Positions 36,701-43,368 of a DNA stretch of 56,670 nt are shown piece after piece (positions within the stretch are counted from its first letter, which is position 1; each line of letters starts with the position of its first letter). The position numbers and the translations under genes were made by a program. This stretch comes from a virus: positions 1 to 56,670 of IMG/VR virus record IMGVR_UViG_3300001282_000011; one strand, written 5' to 3'. The notes below the pieces were generated by a model. It had not been told where the DNA came from. It saw nothing but the letters and a program-made list of their open reading frames with translations, and did not search any database.

Positions 36701-37575
36701 ATACCGCACCATCTCCAGGAACAAGAAGTGGCTATGCATTCCTTTATTGGAGAGATTCAATTTCAGGAGATTTTATTAATCAAGTTTCTGATGGAGGAAG
36801 TTTTGTACCTTCTGGAAATACAACTTTTTATGCTAGATGGTCTCAAAATACATTCACATACTATGTTGGAACTTCAACATGTAATGTTTTGTCGGGATGT
36901 TATTCATCATTACCTTCAGCAAGCGGACCATTTAATGGAGTTGGATCTATGCCGACTGATATTACAGAGGGCCCATCTAACGCTAGAGTAAAAACTGTTT
37001 ATAGATCTACTTATGCTGATGCACTTGCTGCGGCTGCCAATGCATCTTGTGTTAATTGCACACCAGCACCGTTCTTCCCGCCCTTCTTCCCACCATTCTT
37101 CCCACCGTTCTTCCCTCCATTTTTCCCTCCGTTCTTCCCACCATTCTTCCCAGCACCAAGTGTTTACTATATAGGAACTTCTACATGCAACGTATCATCT
37201 GGTTGCTACTCTAGCCTTCCATCTGTTAGTGGGCCATTTAACGGAACTATGCCATCAGATACCACAACTGGAGGAACAACTGCCAGAGTTAAAACTGTAT
37301 ATAGATCTACACAGGCAGAAGCGTTATCAGCAGCAGCAAACGCATCCTGCATTAGCTGCGCCCCAGCACCGTTCTTCCCTCCGTTCTTCCCACCGTTCTT
37401 CCCGCCAACATTTGGTCCGTTCTTCCCACCGTTCTTCCCACCGTTCTTCAAAGCACCAGCACCGTTCTTCCCTCCATTCTTTGGTCCGTTCTTCCCACCA
37501 TTCTTCCCACCAACATTCGGACCATTCTTCCCACCAACATTTACAACCCCATTCTTCCCAGGATTTGGATACTAA
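33793..37575 (+). CDS. Tail fibre/adhesin with eight Listeria-Bacteroides repeats and FFPP tail
   Basis: This 1260-residue protein starts directly after the previous stop. The N-terminus (WWRKNGPGEDSVSENGWIQIK) may attach to the tail, and two Ig-like sandwiches follow. From about residue 415 to 1020 there are eight repeats of the Listeria-Bacteroides (Flg_new, PF09479) kind, each with a (T/S)(V/I)...NGG start and an aromatic ...YA.W end. The rest has two copies of a 65-residue module with four Cys each, separated and followed by FFPP tracts, ending FFPGFGY. Such repeats act as adhesive stalks. The overall architecture is new to me. Confidence 0.82.
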   Translation: MSWWRKNGPGEDSVSENGWIQIKSIWRKASPQDEANSNESQNPWVIDGWLKIKSAWRLDSIVNGVRNWVRIFSGTNLPTPKIPYTELYYIWPDGFETIDSPINGSSMYVTRGSWTEEPEEFRLRIQELAPGGTWSALYDFTKIYEEYLESQSTNKFPSDANAASRPVISKTKTRQGYKFRGRVDAKTPGGLENFYITPESMPRIDFYIADFIVYDEEADGATFSWSYAALATGNTVDDNLDIFSQKLNVYDELGELLMSIPVTTPTTTYILTSPLLEPNKIYSVELEVVGTDGYTETDDKTIDYAYVDLETIIDEPVNVTPPTLTLQSGTANKTGSTYRLSSGEWTNEPTEFRYQLELNNEAGTVLAYYPSSTGYTSETYFDYQFTSPTTSTVSGSVIASNGADSLPAYSNSIGPITQLQYTITYEELGGTVVSDDIVNAGSSVFLPTTSRQGYIFNGWYTEPLGGGTYVGGGGPTPTSYTPTESITLYASWTGIEYTVTWNKNDGTSDFTSDTVISGTTIYAPTPSSREHYNFTRWRNPQSGGDPIFLNAGDAWIVTYSFQFYAQWVAKTYTVTFNYGSGTGTPATRSVQYPGTVTLPTPDSNADYIFNGWYTGPNATGTFVGGSGPTPTQYQPTSNITLYADYTIAQRTITWNANGGTGGGTTGPFNAGTAHTAPSPGTRANYAFLYWRDSISGDYAFQVADGGTFIPPYSGMTFYARWSLNQYTVSYNGNGGTPTRTSDIVNAGSSITLPSASRDGYVLDGWYTAATGGTFLGNPGSSYTPSASVTIYARWSVITYTVTWNANGGTVNPTSSSGVLGQVVTAPTPTRDGYTFVYWRNPSSGDMLYNISAGANWSINGSITFTAVWSIAQYTVSFSANGGTVSPSSSTVNAGSSVTLPTPSRDGYSLNGWYTQSSGGTFLGQPGTSYTPTSSITIYAQWAITQYTINWNANGGTGGGTTGPFNAGTSHTAPSPGTRSGYAFLYWRDSISGDFINQVSDGGSFVPSGNTTFYARWSQNTFTYYVGTSTCNVLSGCYSSLPSASGPFNGVGSMPTDITEGPSNARVKTVYRSTYADALAAAANASCVNCTPAPFFPPFFPPFFPPFFPPFFPPFFPPFFPAPSVYYIGTSTCNVSSGCYSSLPSVSGPFNGTMPSDTTTGGTTARVKTVYRSTQAEALSAAANASCISCAPAPFFPPFFPPFFPPTFGPFFPPFFPPFFKAPAPFFPPFFGPFFPPFFPPTFGPFFPPTFTTPFFPGFGY
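34980..36850 (+). repeat. Eight tandem Listeria-Bacteroides-type repeats, alternating two types
   Basis: Eight protein repeats of roughly 73-76 residues. Odd ones contain a GWYT motif (GWYTEPLG, GWYTGPNA, GWYTAATG, GWYTQSSG); even ones contain a (R/Y)WR motif (RWRNPQSG, YWRDSISG, YWRNPSSG, YWRDSISG). Repeats 4 and 8 are nearly identical even in DNA. This indicates duplication of a two-repeat unit. Confidence 0.8.
37069..37572 (+). repeat. FFPP tracts with Cys-module duplicate
   Basis: Tandem 12-base units (TTC TTC CCA CC) encode FFPP from 37072 to about 37150 and again from 37372 to the stop. Between them is the second copy of the Cys module (YYIGTSTCNVSSGCYSS onward). The same 12-base unit makes up positions 1-300. 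Confidence 0.85.
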
Positions 37576-37591
37576 ACTATAGACGATGTTC

Positions 37592-37608
37592 ATCTTATAT
37601 GATAAGAT
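37592..37608 (+). promoter_or_regulatory. Inverted repeat upstream of small zinc protein
   Basis: ATCTTAT and ATAAGAT are a perfect 7-bp inverted repeat with three bases between. It lies in the leader between the fibre gene and the next ATG, before an AAAGGAGAAAG ribosome site. It could be an operator or a weak hairpin; a -10 box may overlap it (TATGAT). Confidence 0.35.
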
Positions 37609-37629
37609 TATATAAAGGAGAAAGTTTAT

Positions 37630-37866
37630 ATGTCAGTTAAATGGGAAAAAATTAAAAGCTTTATTGATTCGGATGAGGTTAAACCATGGGATTTTTTGAA
37701 TAGGTCAACACCCTATGCTTCTGACGAGGAGGCTGGGGAAAGATATTCTATATGCCTAGAATGTCCCGAACTTAGTAAATTGACTAAGAGGTGTAATGAG
37801 TGTGGGTGTTTTATGGCGGCAAAAACTAAACTGAAGCTAGCCAAATGTCCATTAAATAAATGGTAA
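37630..37866 (+). CDS. Small zinc-ribbon-like protein (CxxC)
   Basis: This 78-residue protein has five or six Cys arranged as CLEC, CNECGCFM and a final CP in a CPLNKW ending. It looks like a small phage zinc-binding protein of a type often encoded near fibre genes. It could bind zinc or an iron-sulfur cluster. The role is unknown. The start has AAAGGAG eight bases upstream. Confidence 0.7.
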   Translation: MSVKWEKIKSFIDSDEVKPWDFLNRSTPYASDEEAGERYSICLECPELSKLTKRCNECGCFMAAKTKLKLAKCPLNKW

Positions 37867-37874
37867 TTATAGGG

Positions 37875-37922
37875 TATAATTTATCTTATGCTAAAATAGA
37901 GATTAATGCACGTTAGCATTAA
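37875..37922 (+). promoter_or_regulatory. Promoter -10 box and leader hairpin
   Basis: TATAAT is at 37875-37880. Downstream, TTAATGC (37903-37909) and GCATTAA (37916-37922) form a perfect 7-bp hairpin with a 6-base loop, ending one base before AAAAGGAG. A hairpin next to the ribosome site could modulate translation of the gene at 37935. Confidence 0.45.
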
Positions 37923-37934
37923 AAAGGAGTAATT

Positions 37935-38150
37935 ATGACAACTTTATCAAATAGCGATAAGATAGTTATTATTGATCAAAAAATCAAAAATCTAGATTAT
38001 CAAAGATATAGTGTGAATTTAGATATTCAGCTTGAAGGATCTGTATCTACACCAGATCAAGACAATTTAGATTCTTTAAATGTTAAGCTTTCAGATATTG
38101 TAACAAAGCTTGATATTTTAAACACCGAGAAAACTTCATTAATAGAGTAG
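37935..38150 (+). CDS. Hypothetical small protein, 71 aa
   Basis: This short acidic protein is predicted to form two helices separated by a turn (SVSTPDQDNLDSLN), with a coiled-coil character (ILNTEKTSLIE). AAAAAGGAG precedes the ATG, downstream of a -10 box and leader hairpin. It is unrecognised. It starts a group of three small genes, with the coiled-coil protein at 38156 next. Confidence 0.65.
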   Translation: MTTLSNSDKIVIIDQKIKNLDYQRYSVNLDIQLEGSVSTPDQDNLDSLNVKLSDIVTKLDILNTEKTSLIE

Positions 38151-38155
38151 GAAAC

Positions 38156-38338
38156 ATGACAACAAAAATAGAACTAGTTGTAACTGCACTTCAACAAAGA
38201 ATTGGTGAGCTAGTTGCTAATTACGAAACTCAGATAGCCGTACTTAGAGCTGAGTTGACAGAACTATCTATGGAGAATGAAGCAAAAAAGTATTCTGACT
38301 CTTTAGAAGAAAAAATGGAACAGGTAAATAATGGCTGA
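38156..38338 (+). CDS. Hypothetical coiled-coil protein, 60 aa
   Basis: This short protein is a single predicted coiled coil (VVTALQQRIGELVANYETQ to EEKMEQVNNG), with a heptad-like spacing of Leu and Val. GTAGGAAAC precedes the ATG. Its last eight bases overlap the next gene, so the three small genes 37935-38756 are probably cotranslated. Function unknown. Confidence 0.65.
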   Translation: MTTKIELVVTALQQRIGELVANYETQIAVLRAELTELSMENEAKKYSDSLEEKMEQVNNG

Positions 38339-38756
38339 AGTTTTTAGAGATGGCGAGCCAGTAGATCCACAAAAGCTTAGAAGCTTACAGCAACAGATTA
38401 CTGAATTAACCGCAACCGCCAACAACGCCTTTGACCTAGCCAATAGAACATCTGACGGCACAACAGAAACATTTCAATATATAACCCGTGCAGATTCTAT
38501 TGAATTTACAAATTTAAAAAATGGTACAAAATACGATCAAGGAATAGATGTAGGATTTATTGATGGTGATATAGTTTATACCACTGCTACACCAAGATAC
38601 TCGAAGCCTGAATATTATAATGTTAATGTTTCCATAAGTGGGTCAAGACTATCTCCGACAATTAATGTTAGTCAAACTAATTCGGGAAAAAAGACCATGG
38701 AAAAGCTTTCTGTAGATTATATTTCTGTGGCAAAAAGAAAAGTAGAGTCTGCATAA
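38331..38756 (+). CDS. Hypothetical protein with coiled coil and beta domain
   Basis: This 141-residue protein begins with a helix (KLRSLQQQITELTATANNAFDLANRT) and continues with a beta-rich part (FEYNVNVSISGS-like strands). The layout, helix then sheet, resembles small tail-fibre-attached or assembly proteins. It follows the fibre genes. No family is recognised. Confidence 0.6.
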   Translation: MAEVFRDGEPVDPQKLRSLQQQITELTATANNAFDLANRTSDGTTETFQYITRADSIEFTNLKNGTKYDQGIDVGFIDGDIVYTTATPRYSKPEYYNVNVSISGSRLSPTINVSQTNSGKKTMEKLSVDYISVAKRKVESA

Positions 38757-38760
38757 CTAC

Positions 38761-38788
38761 TTGACAGCCTGACTGTTAATGCTATAAT
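38761..38788 (+). promoter_or_regulatory. Consensus sigma70-type promoter of early genes
   Basis: TTGACA (38761-38766), 16 bases, TATAAT (38783-38788) with TG-C before it: both boxes are perfect. It opens the replication half of the window, and is the strongest promoter in the window by consensus match. Confidence 0.85.
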
Positions 38789-38833
38789 TCAGTAAGCTTG
38801 AATATCCTTCTGGCTAAAATTAGTAAGGAAAAA

Positions 38834-39634
38834 ATGACAAACGACTTAAAATGGATGCTGTCATCAGATCAGCAGTTCCCATATCAAGATGATAAAGCAA
38901 TCGCACTATGGTTTAAGGTAATGAAATGGTTTAAGCCAGATGTTGTAGACTATCTTGGAGACACAGACGATCAGGCTTGTTACAGCAAGTATACAGAAGG
39001 AAAATCGGCAGAGTTTCTTAATCTGCATAAAACCGATAGCAGAGATTTAATTGTTCCAATGATGAGGCATGAGGCAAAAGGTGCTCGTGATTTCTACACT
39101 AAAACAAGAGAGATGCTTCCAGACGCACAATTATTTTCAGCATTAGGAAATCATGATGTTCGTATATTTAATTATATGGATGCTAAGCTCCCAGACTATC
39201 TAAATGATGTTACTCCAGAAACACTATGGAACTTAGATTCATTGGGATATGAATATATTTATTATAATGAATTGCCCAAGCGCCGTTTTGGCGACATCCA
39301 TGTTCATCATGGATTATCAATTGCTGATACTGGTGCCGTAAGAAAAGATATGAACGATTTACAAATATCATTAATTCGTGGACATTCTCATAGAATTGCT
39401 TCACATCTTCAAACCTATGAATTGAGAAATAATGGAGTTGGAGAAACAATTCGTGGCTATGAGATTGGGCACATGTGCGATGAAAAGGGGCCAGGGATGA
39501 AATACATGCAACACCATGATTGGCAAAAGGGGTTTGCAATTGCACACATTGTTAATGACTATCCACATATTCAAATGATCCATATTGCACCAGACTATTC
39601 ATGCGTTGTTGACGGCAAGGTGTTTACATTATGA
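38834..39634 (+). CDS. Calcineurin-like metallophosphoesterase
   Basis: This 266-residue protein carries the metallophosphoesterase metal motifs in order: SDQQFPY (in place of the first DxH), YLGDTDD, ALGNHDVR and IRGHSHR. Such enzymes hydrolyse phosphodiesters or phosphomonoesters with two metal ions; the substrate here is unknown (nucleic acid or a nucleotide is likely). I take ATG 38834 behind AGTAAGGA; an in-frame TTG at 38798 sits at the predicted transcript start and cannot be excluded. It is the first gene after the consensus promoter. Confidence 0.85.
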   Translation: MTNDLKWMLSSDQQFPYQDDKAIALWFKVMKWFKPDVVDYLGDTDDQACYSKYTEGKSAEFLNLHKTDSRDLIVPMMRHEAKGARDFYTKTREMLPDAQLFSALGNHDVRIFNYMDAKLPDYLNDVTPETLWNLDSLGYEYIYYNELPKRRFGDIHVHHGLSIADTGAVRKDMNDLQISLIRGHSHRIASHLQTYELRNNGVGETIRGYEIGHMCDEKGPGMKYMQHHDWQKGFAIAHIVNDYPHIQMIHIAPDYSCVVDGKVFTL

Positions 39635-39819
39635 TGAAATGCAGTAAGTGTAGAGGTAGAGTTTTTGTGGACAGAGTGTTTTCTCAAAAACTCCATGTAG
39701 AATTGTTTTGCATAATGTGTGGAAAACGATGGATGATAAACAAGGATACGAGTTCTTTAGGGCGATGGCTGGAACAGGCAGAAAAAAACAAGCTAAAAGA
39801 TTTAGCTATTTCTTCTTAA
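39631..39819 (+). CDS. Small zinc-ribbon protein, 62 aa
   Basis: The protein has two CxxC knuckles (C4-x2-C7 and C27-x2-C30) around a short beta hairpin (GRVFVDRVFSQ), typical of a zinc ribbon. The ATG overlaps the phosphoesterase stop. The C-terminal 29 residues are read out of frame with the start of the next gene, so that part is likely unconstrained. A DNA- or protein-binding role is possible. Confidence 0.65.
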   Translation: MMKCSKCRGRVFVDRVFSQKLHVELFCIMCGKRWMINKDTSSLGRWLEQAEKNKLKDLAISS

Positions 39820-40244
39820 ATAACAAAATACATAAAGTATTAAGTTCTTCAAGAGCAAAGGATGAACTCGTAGCATGGTGCTATCCAGATAAAAAGCGTG
39901 TGCTGTATTCATATTCTCAAGTTATAAAAAATATGGAAAATGCGTATTCAACAAAACAGGTAGCACAAATACTAAATAAACATAAGATTACAATTGAAGA
40001 TTATATTTTAGAGGGAAAGATACGGTATCCTCAAAAGGTATATCCTATTGGTAATCCAGAGAGTGATTGGTATAAGTTTATGTATAGCGAATCAGACATA
40101 ATGGACATACATGAATTTATTTTAGAATCTGGTTACTCTAAGAACATGCCGTCAAAAAATGAGTTGAGGGCACTTCTCAAAAACAACATTATATTGTATA
40201 CTAAGACTGATTCTGGATTTGTACCAGTATGGAAGGCGGAGTAG
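39729..40244 (+). CDS. Putative helix-turn-helix DNA-binding protein
   Basis: This 171-residue protein starts with QGYEFFRAMAGTGRKKQAKRFSYFFLNNKI and holds a helix-turn-helix-like region (YSTKQVAQILNKHKITIEDYILEG) of the excisionase/MerR kind at about residues 75-100. The C-terminal part is helical. It overlaps the zinc-ribbon gene by 91 bases in another frame. ATG 39729 is chosen because the sequence just after it looks conserved; ATG 39708 lies further inside the upstream gene. It may be a regulator. Confidence 0.6.
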   Translation: MDDKQGYEFFRAMAGTGRKKQAKRFSYFFLNNKIHKVLSSSRAKDELVAWCYPDKKRVLYSYSQVIKNMENAYSTKQVAQILNKHKITIEDYILEGKIRYPQKVYPIGNPESDWYKFMYSESDIMDIHEFILESGYSKNMPSKNELRALLKNNIILYTKTDSGFVPVWKAE

Positions 40245-40351
40245 TGTCTGGACGGCTTGTTGTCTGTGATACATGTGGTAAAGAGATAGAATTGCGTTGG
40301 GGCATATTTGGCCACGACACATTAAATAGGCATAGAAAGGCGGAACATTAA
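40229..40351 (+). CDS. Tiny C2H2-type zinc-knuckle protein, 40 aa
   Basis: This short frame runs from ATG 40229 to TAA 40351. It encodes a CDTCGKEIE knuckle followed by FGHDTLNRHRKAEH, a classic C-x2-C ... H-x5-H spacing. Its stop overlaps the ATG of the next gene (TAATG), and it fills the gap between two genes, which supports it. GTG 40241 or 40244 are alternative starts. Function unknown. Confidence 0.5.
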   Translation: MEGGVVSGRLVVCDTCGKEIELRWGIFGHDTLNRHRKAEH

Positions 40352-40560
40352 TGTCAGATAGAACTCAAGTTCGTGTAGATCTTTCATTTACTAGAAACTT
40401 AGGAAACTTTGAAAGTATAAAAATTGGAATTGGCGTTGATGATTTTGTCAGAGACAATGAAACAGTTGATGCTGCCACAGAAAGAGTTTATAAGTTCGTA
40501 GAAAGCAAACTAATTGCAAAAACTCAAGAAGTTGAAGAAGAGCTAAATGGCAACAAGTAA
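40351..40560 (+). CDS. Hypothetical protein, 69 aa
   Basis: This small protein has a beta strand start (TQVRVDLSFTRNLGN) and a C-terminal helix (AATERVYKFVESKLIAKTQEVEEEL). The start overlaps the preceding tiny gene and its end overlaps the helicase-loader candidate by 14 bases. A similar strand-then-helix layout is common in small phage replication-region proteins. No family is recognised. Confidence 0.65.
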   Translation: MSDRTQVRVDLSFTRNLGNFESIKIGIGVDDFVRDNETVDAATERVYKFVESKLIAKTQEVEEELNGNK

Positions 40561-40861
40561 AGAACCATACATACTGCTTACTATCTACTCTGCACTTTAT
40601 GAGCAAAAGTATGGCAAGAAACCTAGACTAAATAAATATAAAGAAAAGTGGGCTATGCAAGATGTACTAGACAGCATAGGTTTTGATCAGGCAAAAGACG
40701 TACTTAATTATTATTTTCGTACAGGCAAGCCTGGACACCCATTAAACTTTTTTTATAATAATTTTGATAGGCTAGAAGACATGATGATTCAGATAAATAA
40801 AGATGTGGCCAATCGGGCTCGTTTATTAGAACAGACTAGAAAGCTGGTTGAAGAAGAGTGA
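40547..40861 (+). CDS. Putative helicase loader
   Basis: This 104-residue all-helical protein (PYILLTIYSALYEQKYGKKPRLNKYKEKWAM, then ALNYYFRTGKPGH-like turn) directly precedes the DnaB-like helicase and overlaps it by four bases. In many phages a small helical loader gene occupies that place. The assignment is by position and fold impression only; no motif proves it. Confidence 0.5.
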   Translation: MATSKEPYILLTIYSALYEQKYGKKPRLNKYKEKWAMQDVLDSIGFDQAKDVLNYYFRTGKPGHPLNFFYNNFDRLEDMMIQINKDVANRARLLEQTRKLVEEE

Positions 40862-42123
40862 ACACAGAAGCTGAATTAATTTCTGCGGTATGTAAGAATA
40901 AAGATATAAGCACCCTTCTTGCCGACAATGCTGATGACTTATTTACCTCACATAAAGATATTTGGGAGGGCTTAAAATCATATTATTATAAGTTTAGAGC
41001 AGTTCCAGAGGTTGGGATCCTGCAGGATAAATTTAAGGATTTTGAACCAGTTCAAACTAAAGCAGAAACTGGATACTACCTAGACAAGCTAAAAAACGAA
41101 TTTGTTTCTGCTAGGCTAAAAACAATCATGCTTCAGGCTGGCTCATCATTAAAAGAAGATGCAGCATCAAGAGTGCTTGGTGTCATGCAGGGCCAGCTAG
41201 CAACGCTTAGTAGATATACAAATAATGTTAGAGATGTTGATATTACAGATATTGAGTCTGCTGAAAGACACTATCAGTCAGTTAAAGACAGATCTACTGC
41301 AATGGGTGGAAGCCCAGGAATACTTACTGGCTTCGATGCAATAGACAAGGCCTATCCCACAGGAATGGCTCCAGGACACCTTATAGTAGCCATAGGATGG
41401 CCAGGAAGAGGAAAGACATGGTTTACCTCCTATTTGGCATGCAAGGCCTGGGAGCAGGGCTTTAAACCAATGATTGTTTCCTTGGAGATGGCTCCAGAGA
41501 ATATGCGTGACCGTATTTACACAATGCTTGGTTCGGGATTATTCCGTGCCAGTGATTTATCAAAAGGAGATATTAACTTAGATGATTTCAGATCATGGGG
41601 GCAAAAAAAGACGGAGGGAAAGAACAGCTTTATTCTTGTTTCTAATGAGGGCACAGCAGAAGTCACACCTTCAACAATTCAAGGAAAGATTGATCAGCAC
41701 AAACCAGATTTAGTTATTTTGGATTACCATCAATTATTTAATGATAACAAGAGAAGTAATTCTGAAGTTGAAAGAAATCGAAATATTTCTAGAGATTTTA
41801 AACTTCTTGCAGTAACAAATAATATTCCCATTATAGATATTACTGCTGCAACTGCTGATGATATATCAGATCAGGATGAGCCACCTATGATGAGCCAAGT
41901 CGCTTGGTCCAAGGCTATTGAATACGATGCTGATATGGCTATAGCTATTCATAAGCATGCAAATACCGACATGATTGAGGTTGTATCTAGAAAGAATAGA
42001 CATGGTCAAGACTTTAGGTTCTTTTTAGACTGGGATATTAATCGTGGTGTTATTACTCCTATTTATGAAAATTTACCAGAATTAAACAATGACTCACAAG
42101 AAAATAAAAAGATTTCAAATTAG
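40858..42123 (+). CDS. DnaB-like replicative helicase
   Basis: This 421-residue protein starts at GTG 40858. The RecA-like core begins near residue 160 (GFDAIDKAYPTGM) with the Walker A motif GWPGRGKT at 180-187, followed by VSLEMAPENMRDRI, Walker B PDLVILDYHQL and a later SKAIEYDADMAIAI and SRKNRHG, all marks of the DnaB/Twinkle family. The N-terminal 150 residues match the DnaB helical domain. It unwinds DNA ahead of the replisome, here next to a primase and a DnaE polymerase. Confidence 0.9.
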   Translation: MNTEAELISAVCKNKDISTLLADNADDLFTSHKDIWEGLKSYYYKFRAVPEVGILQDKFKDFEPVQTKAETGYYLDKLKNEFVSARLKTIMLQAGSSLKEDAASRVLGVMQGQLATLSRYTNNVRDVDITDIESAERHYQSVKDRSTAMGGSPGILTGFDAIDKAYPTGMAPGHLIVAIGWPGRGKTWFTSYLACKAWEQGFKPMIVSLEMAPENMRDRIYTMLGSGLFRASDLSKGDINLDDFRSWGQKKTEGKNSFILVSNEGTAEVTPSTIQGKIDQHKPDLVILDYHQLFNDNKRSNSEVERNRNISRDFKLLAVTNNIPIIDITAATADDISDQDEPPMMSQVAWSKAIEYDADMAIAIHKHANTDMIEVVSRKNRHGQDFRFFLDWDINRGVITPIYENLPELNNDSQENKKISN

Positions 42124-42379
42124 TGTAGAGTTTTTAGATGACTCCGACATTATTAGGATTAAAAATCAATATGAAAATTTATTGACTGGGCAGATGCGTG
42201 ACTCTGGGTACATTAGAATGCTTGACATAGACCCAGCCTTTTCGGTAGAATTCACGGGTGAAACATGGAAGTTTTTAATGACTATCCATGGAGTTTATGT
42301 GGGAAAGAGGAAGGCATGGCAATTAGAGGGTATAACTCAAAACAAGTTAGTCAAACGGAATACACGCCAGCCCATATAA
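42089..42379 (+). CDS. Hypothetical protein overlapping helicase and primase
   Basis: This 96-residue protein begins inside the end of the helicase gene (ATG 42089) and its last 64 bases overlap the primase gene in another frame. The core (QISVEFLDDSDIIRIKNQYENLLTGQ, then FSVEFTGETWKFLMTIHGVYVGKR) reads like a real alpha/beta protein with an RQISVEF-type strand. The Arg/Lys-rich C-terminus is in the overlap. Function unknown; replication accessory by position. Confidence 0.6.
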   Translation: MTHKKIKRFQISVEFLDDSDIIRIKNQYENLLTGQMRDSGYIRMLDIDPAFSVEFTGETWKFLMTIHGVYVGKRKAWQLEGITQNKLVKRNTRQPI

Positions 42380-43314
42380 AGTCAGTAATTAAAAGCTTAG
42401 GCGTAGAGATTGTCGGAGAGACTGGAAATGACTTTCTGGCATATTGTCCATTTCATTCTAATAGACATACACCAAGCTTTAGTGTAAGCAGAACAAAAGG
42501 CGCCTATATTTGTTTCAACCCATCCTGCGGAGAATCTGGAACAATAACAGACTTGGTTAAAAAATATTTAGATAAAAATGATTACGAGTCGCTTAGATAT
42601 ATTGAATCTAAACAGATTGAGTCTGTAGAAAATTTTGATGATGAACTAAAATCAATGTTTGAAGACAAGCCAGACTTTGTTGAGTTTTCACAGCAAACAT
42701 TAGATGAGTTATATGAAAACCTTGGAAAGAATAAACATGCACAAGAGTATCTTGAGCATAGAGGTATTATGGTGGATTCGATGCATTATTTTAAACTAGG
42801 CTATTCTTCTAATTTGGGAATGGTTACTGTCCCAGTTCATAGTCCAGACGGTATTCCAGTTGGCTTAGTTGGTAGATCAATATCAGAAAAAAGATTTAAG
42901 AATAGTAATAATTTGCCAAGAAGCAAGACTATGTTTAATATTCATAGAGCAAAGCGTGTAGGAGAAAAAGTAATTATTGTCGAATCTACATTTGACGCAA
43001 TTAAAATACATCAGGCGGGATTTCCAAATGTTGTAGCCACACTTGGAGGACACATATCTCATGATAATATTAAATTACTTAATAGATACTTTAATACAAT
43101 TATATTAATGACAGATGCAGATATAGCTGGAAGAGAATTAGGTATGTCAATTGCCTCTAAATTAAAAAACAAAAACATCTTGTGGGGATCTTATTCATAT
43201 GGTAAGATATATCCTGATGGTGCAAAGGATGCAGGTGATATGTCTGATAAAGACATAAAGGCATGTATAGATAACGCAGTTTCCGATTTCGAATATCGAT
43301 CTTGGAACCCATGA
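42316..43314 (+). CDS. DNA primase (DnaG-like, CHC2 and Toprim)
   Basis: This protein of about 332 residues has a CHC2 zinc finger at its N-terminus (C44-P-F-H47 ... C66, C71) followed by a Toprim catalytic domain with VIIVESTFDAI and the ILMTDADIAGREL acidic motif. Both are standard for DnaG-type primases. ATG 42316 is chosen behind AAGAGGAAGG; an earlier ATG at 42265 would add 17 residues. It synthesises RNA primers at the fork, together with the helicase just upstream. Confidence 0.88.
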   Translation: MAIRGYNSKQVSQTEYTPAHIKSVIKSLGVEIVGETGNDFLAYCPFHSNRHTPSFSVSRTKGAYICFNPSCGESGTITDLVKKYLDKNDYESLRYIESKQIESVENFDDELKSMFEDKPDFVEFSQQTLDELYENLGKNKHAQEYLEHRGIMVDSMHYFKLGYSSNLGMVTVPVHSPDGIPVGLVGRSISEKRFKNSNNLPRSKTMFNIHRAKRVGEKVIIVESTFDAIKIHQAGFPNVVATLGGHISHDNIKLLNRYFNTIILMTDADIAGRELGMSIASKLKNKNILWGSYSYGKIYPDGAKDAGDMSDKDIKACIDNAVSDFEYRSWNP

Positions 43315-43346
43315 TATAATGGAAATACAGACGGATATATACCGTC
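43312..43346 (+). promoter_or_regulatory. Extended -10 promoter and GACGG inverted repeat
   Basis: TGATATAAT (43312-43320) overlaps the end of the primase gene. Ten bases further on, GACGG (43330-43334) and CCGTC (43342-43346) flank ATATATA. This could be an operator or a 5' stem in the leader of the next gene, which has an AAGGAGA ribosome site. Confidence 0.5.
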
Positions 43347-43368
43347 AAATATATTAAGGAGATATAAA

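Noticed and set aside
37206-37593. Minus-strand and other-frame reading frames rich in Lys-Asn-Gly or His-Ser-Arg repeats
   Set aside because: They are the mirror and shifted readings of the FFPP DNA repeats, with no promoter or ribosome site.
38798-38833. TTG start for the phosphoesterase at the predicted transcript start
   Set aside because: ATG 38834 has a good AGTAAGGA ribosome site and gives a protein beginning near the conserved core; the TTG remains possible but less likely.
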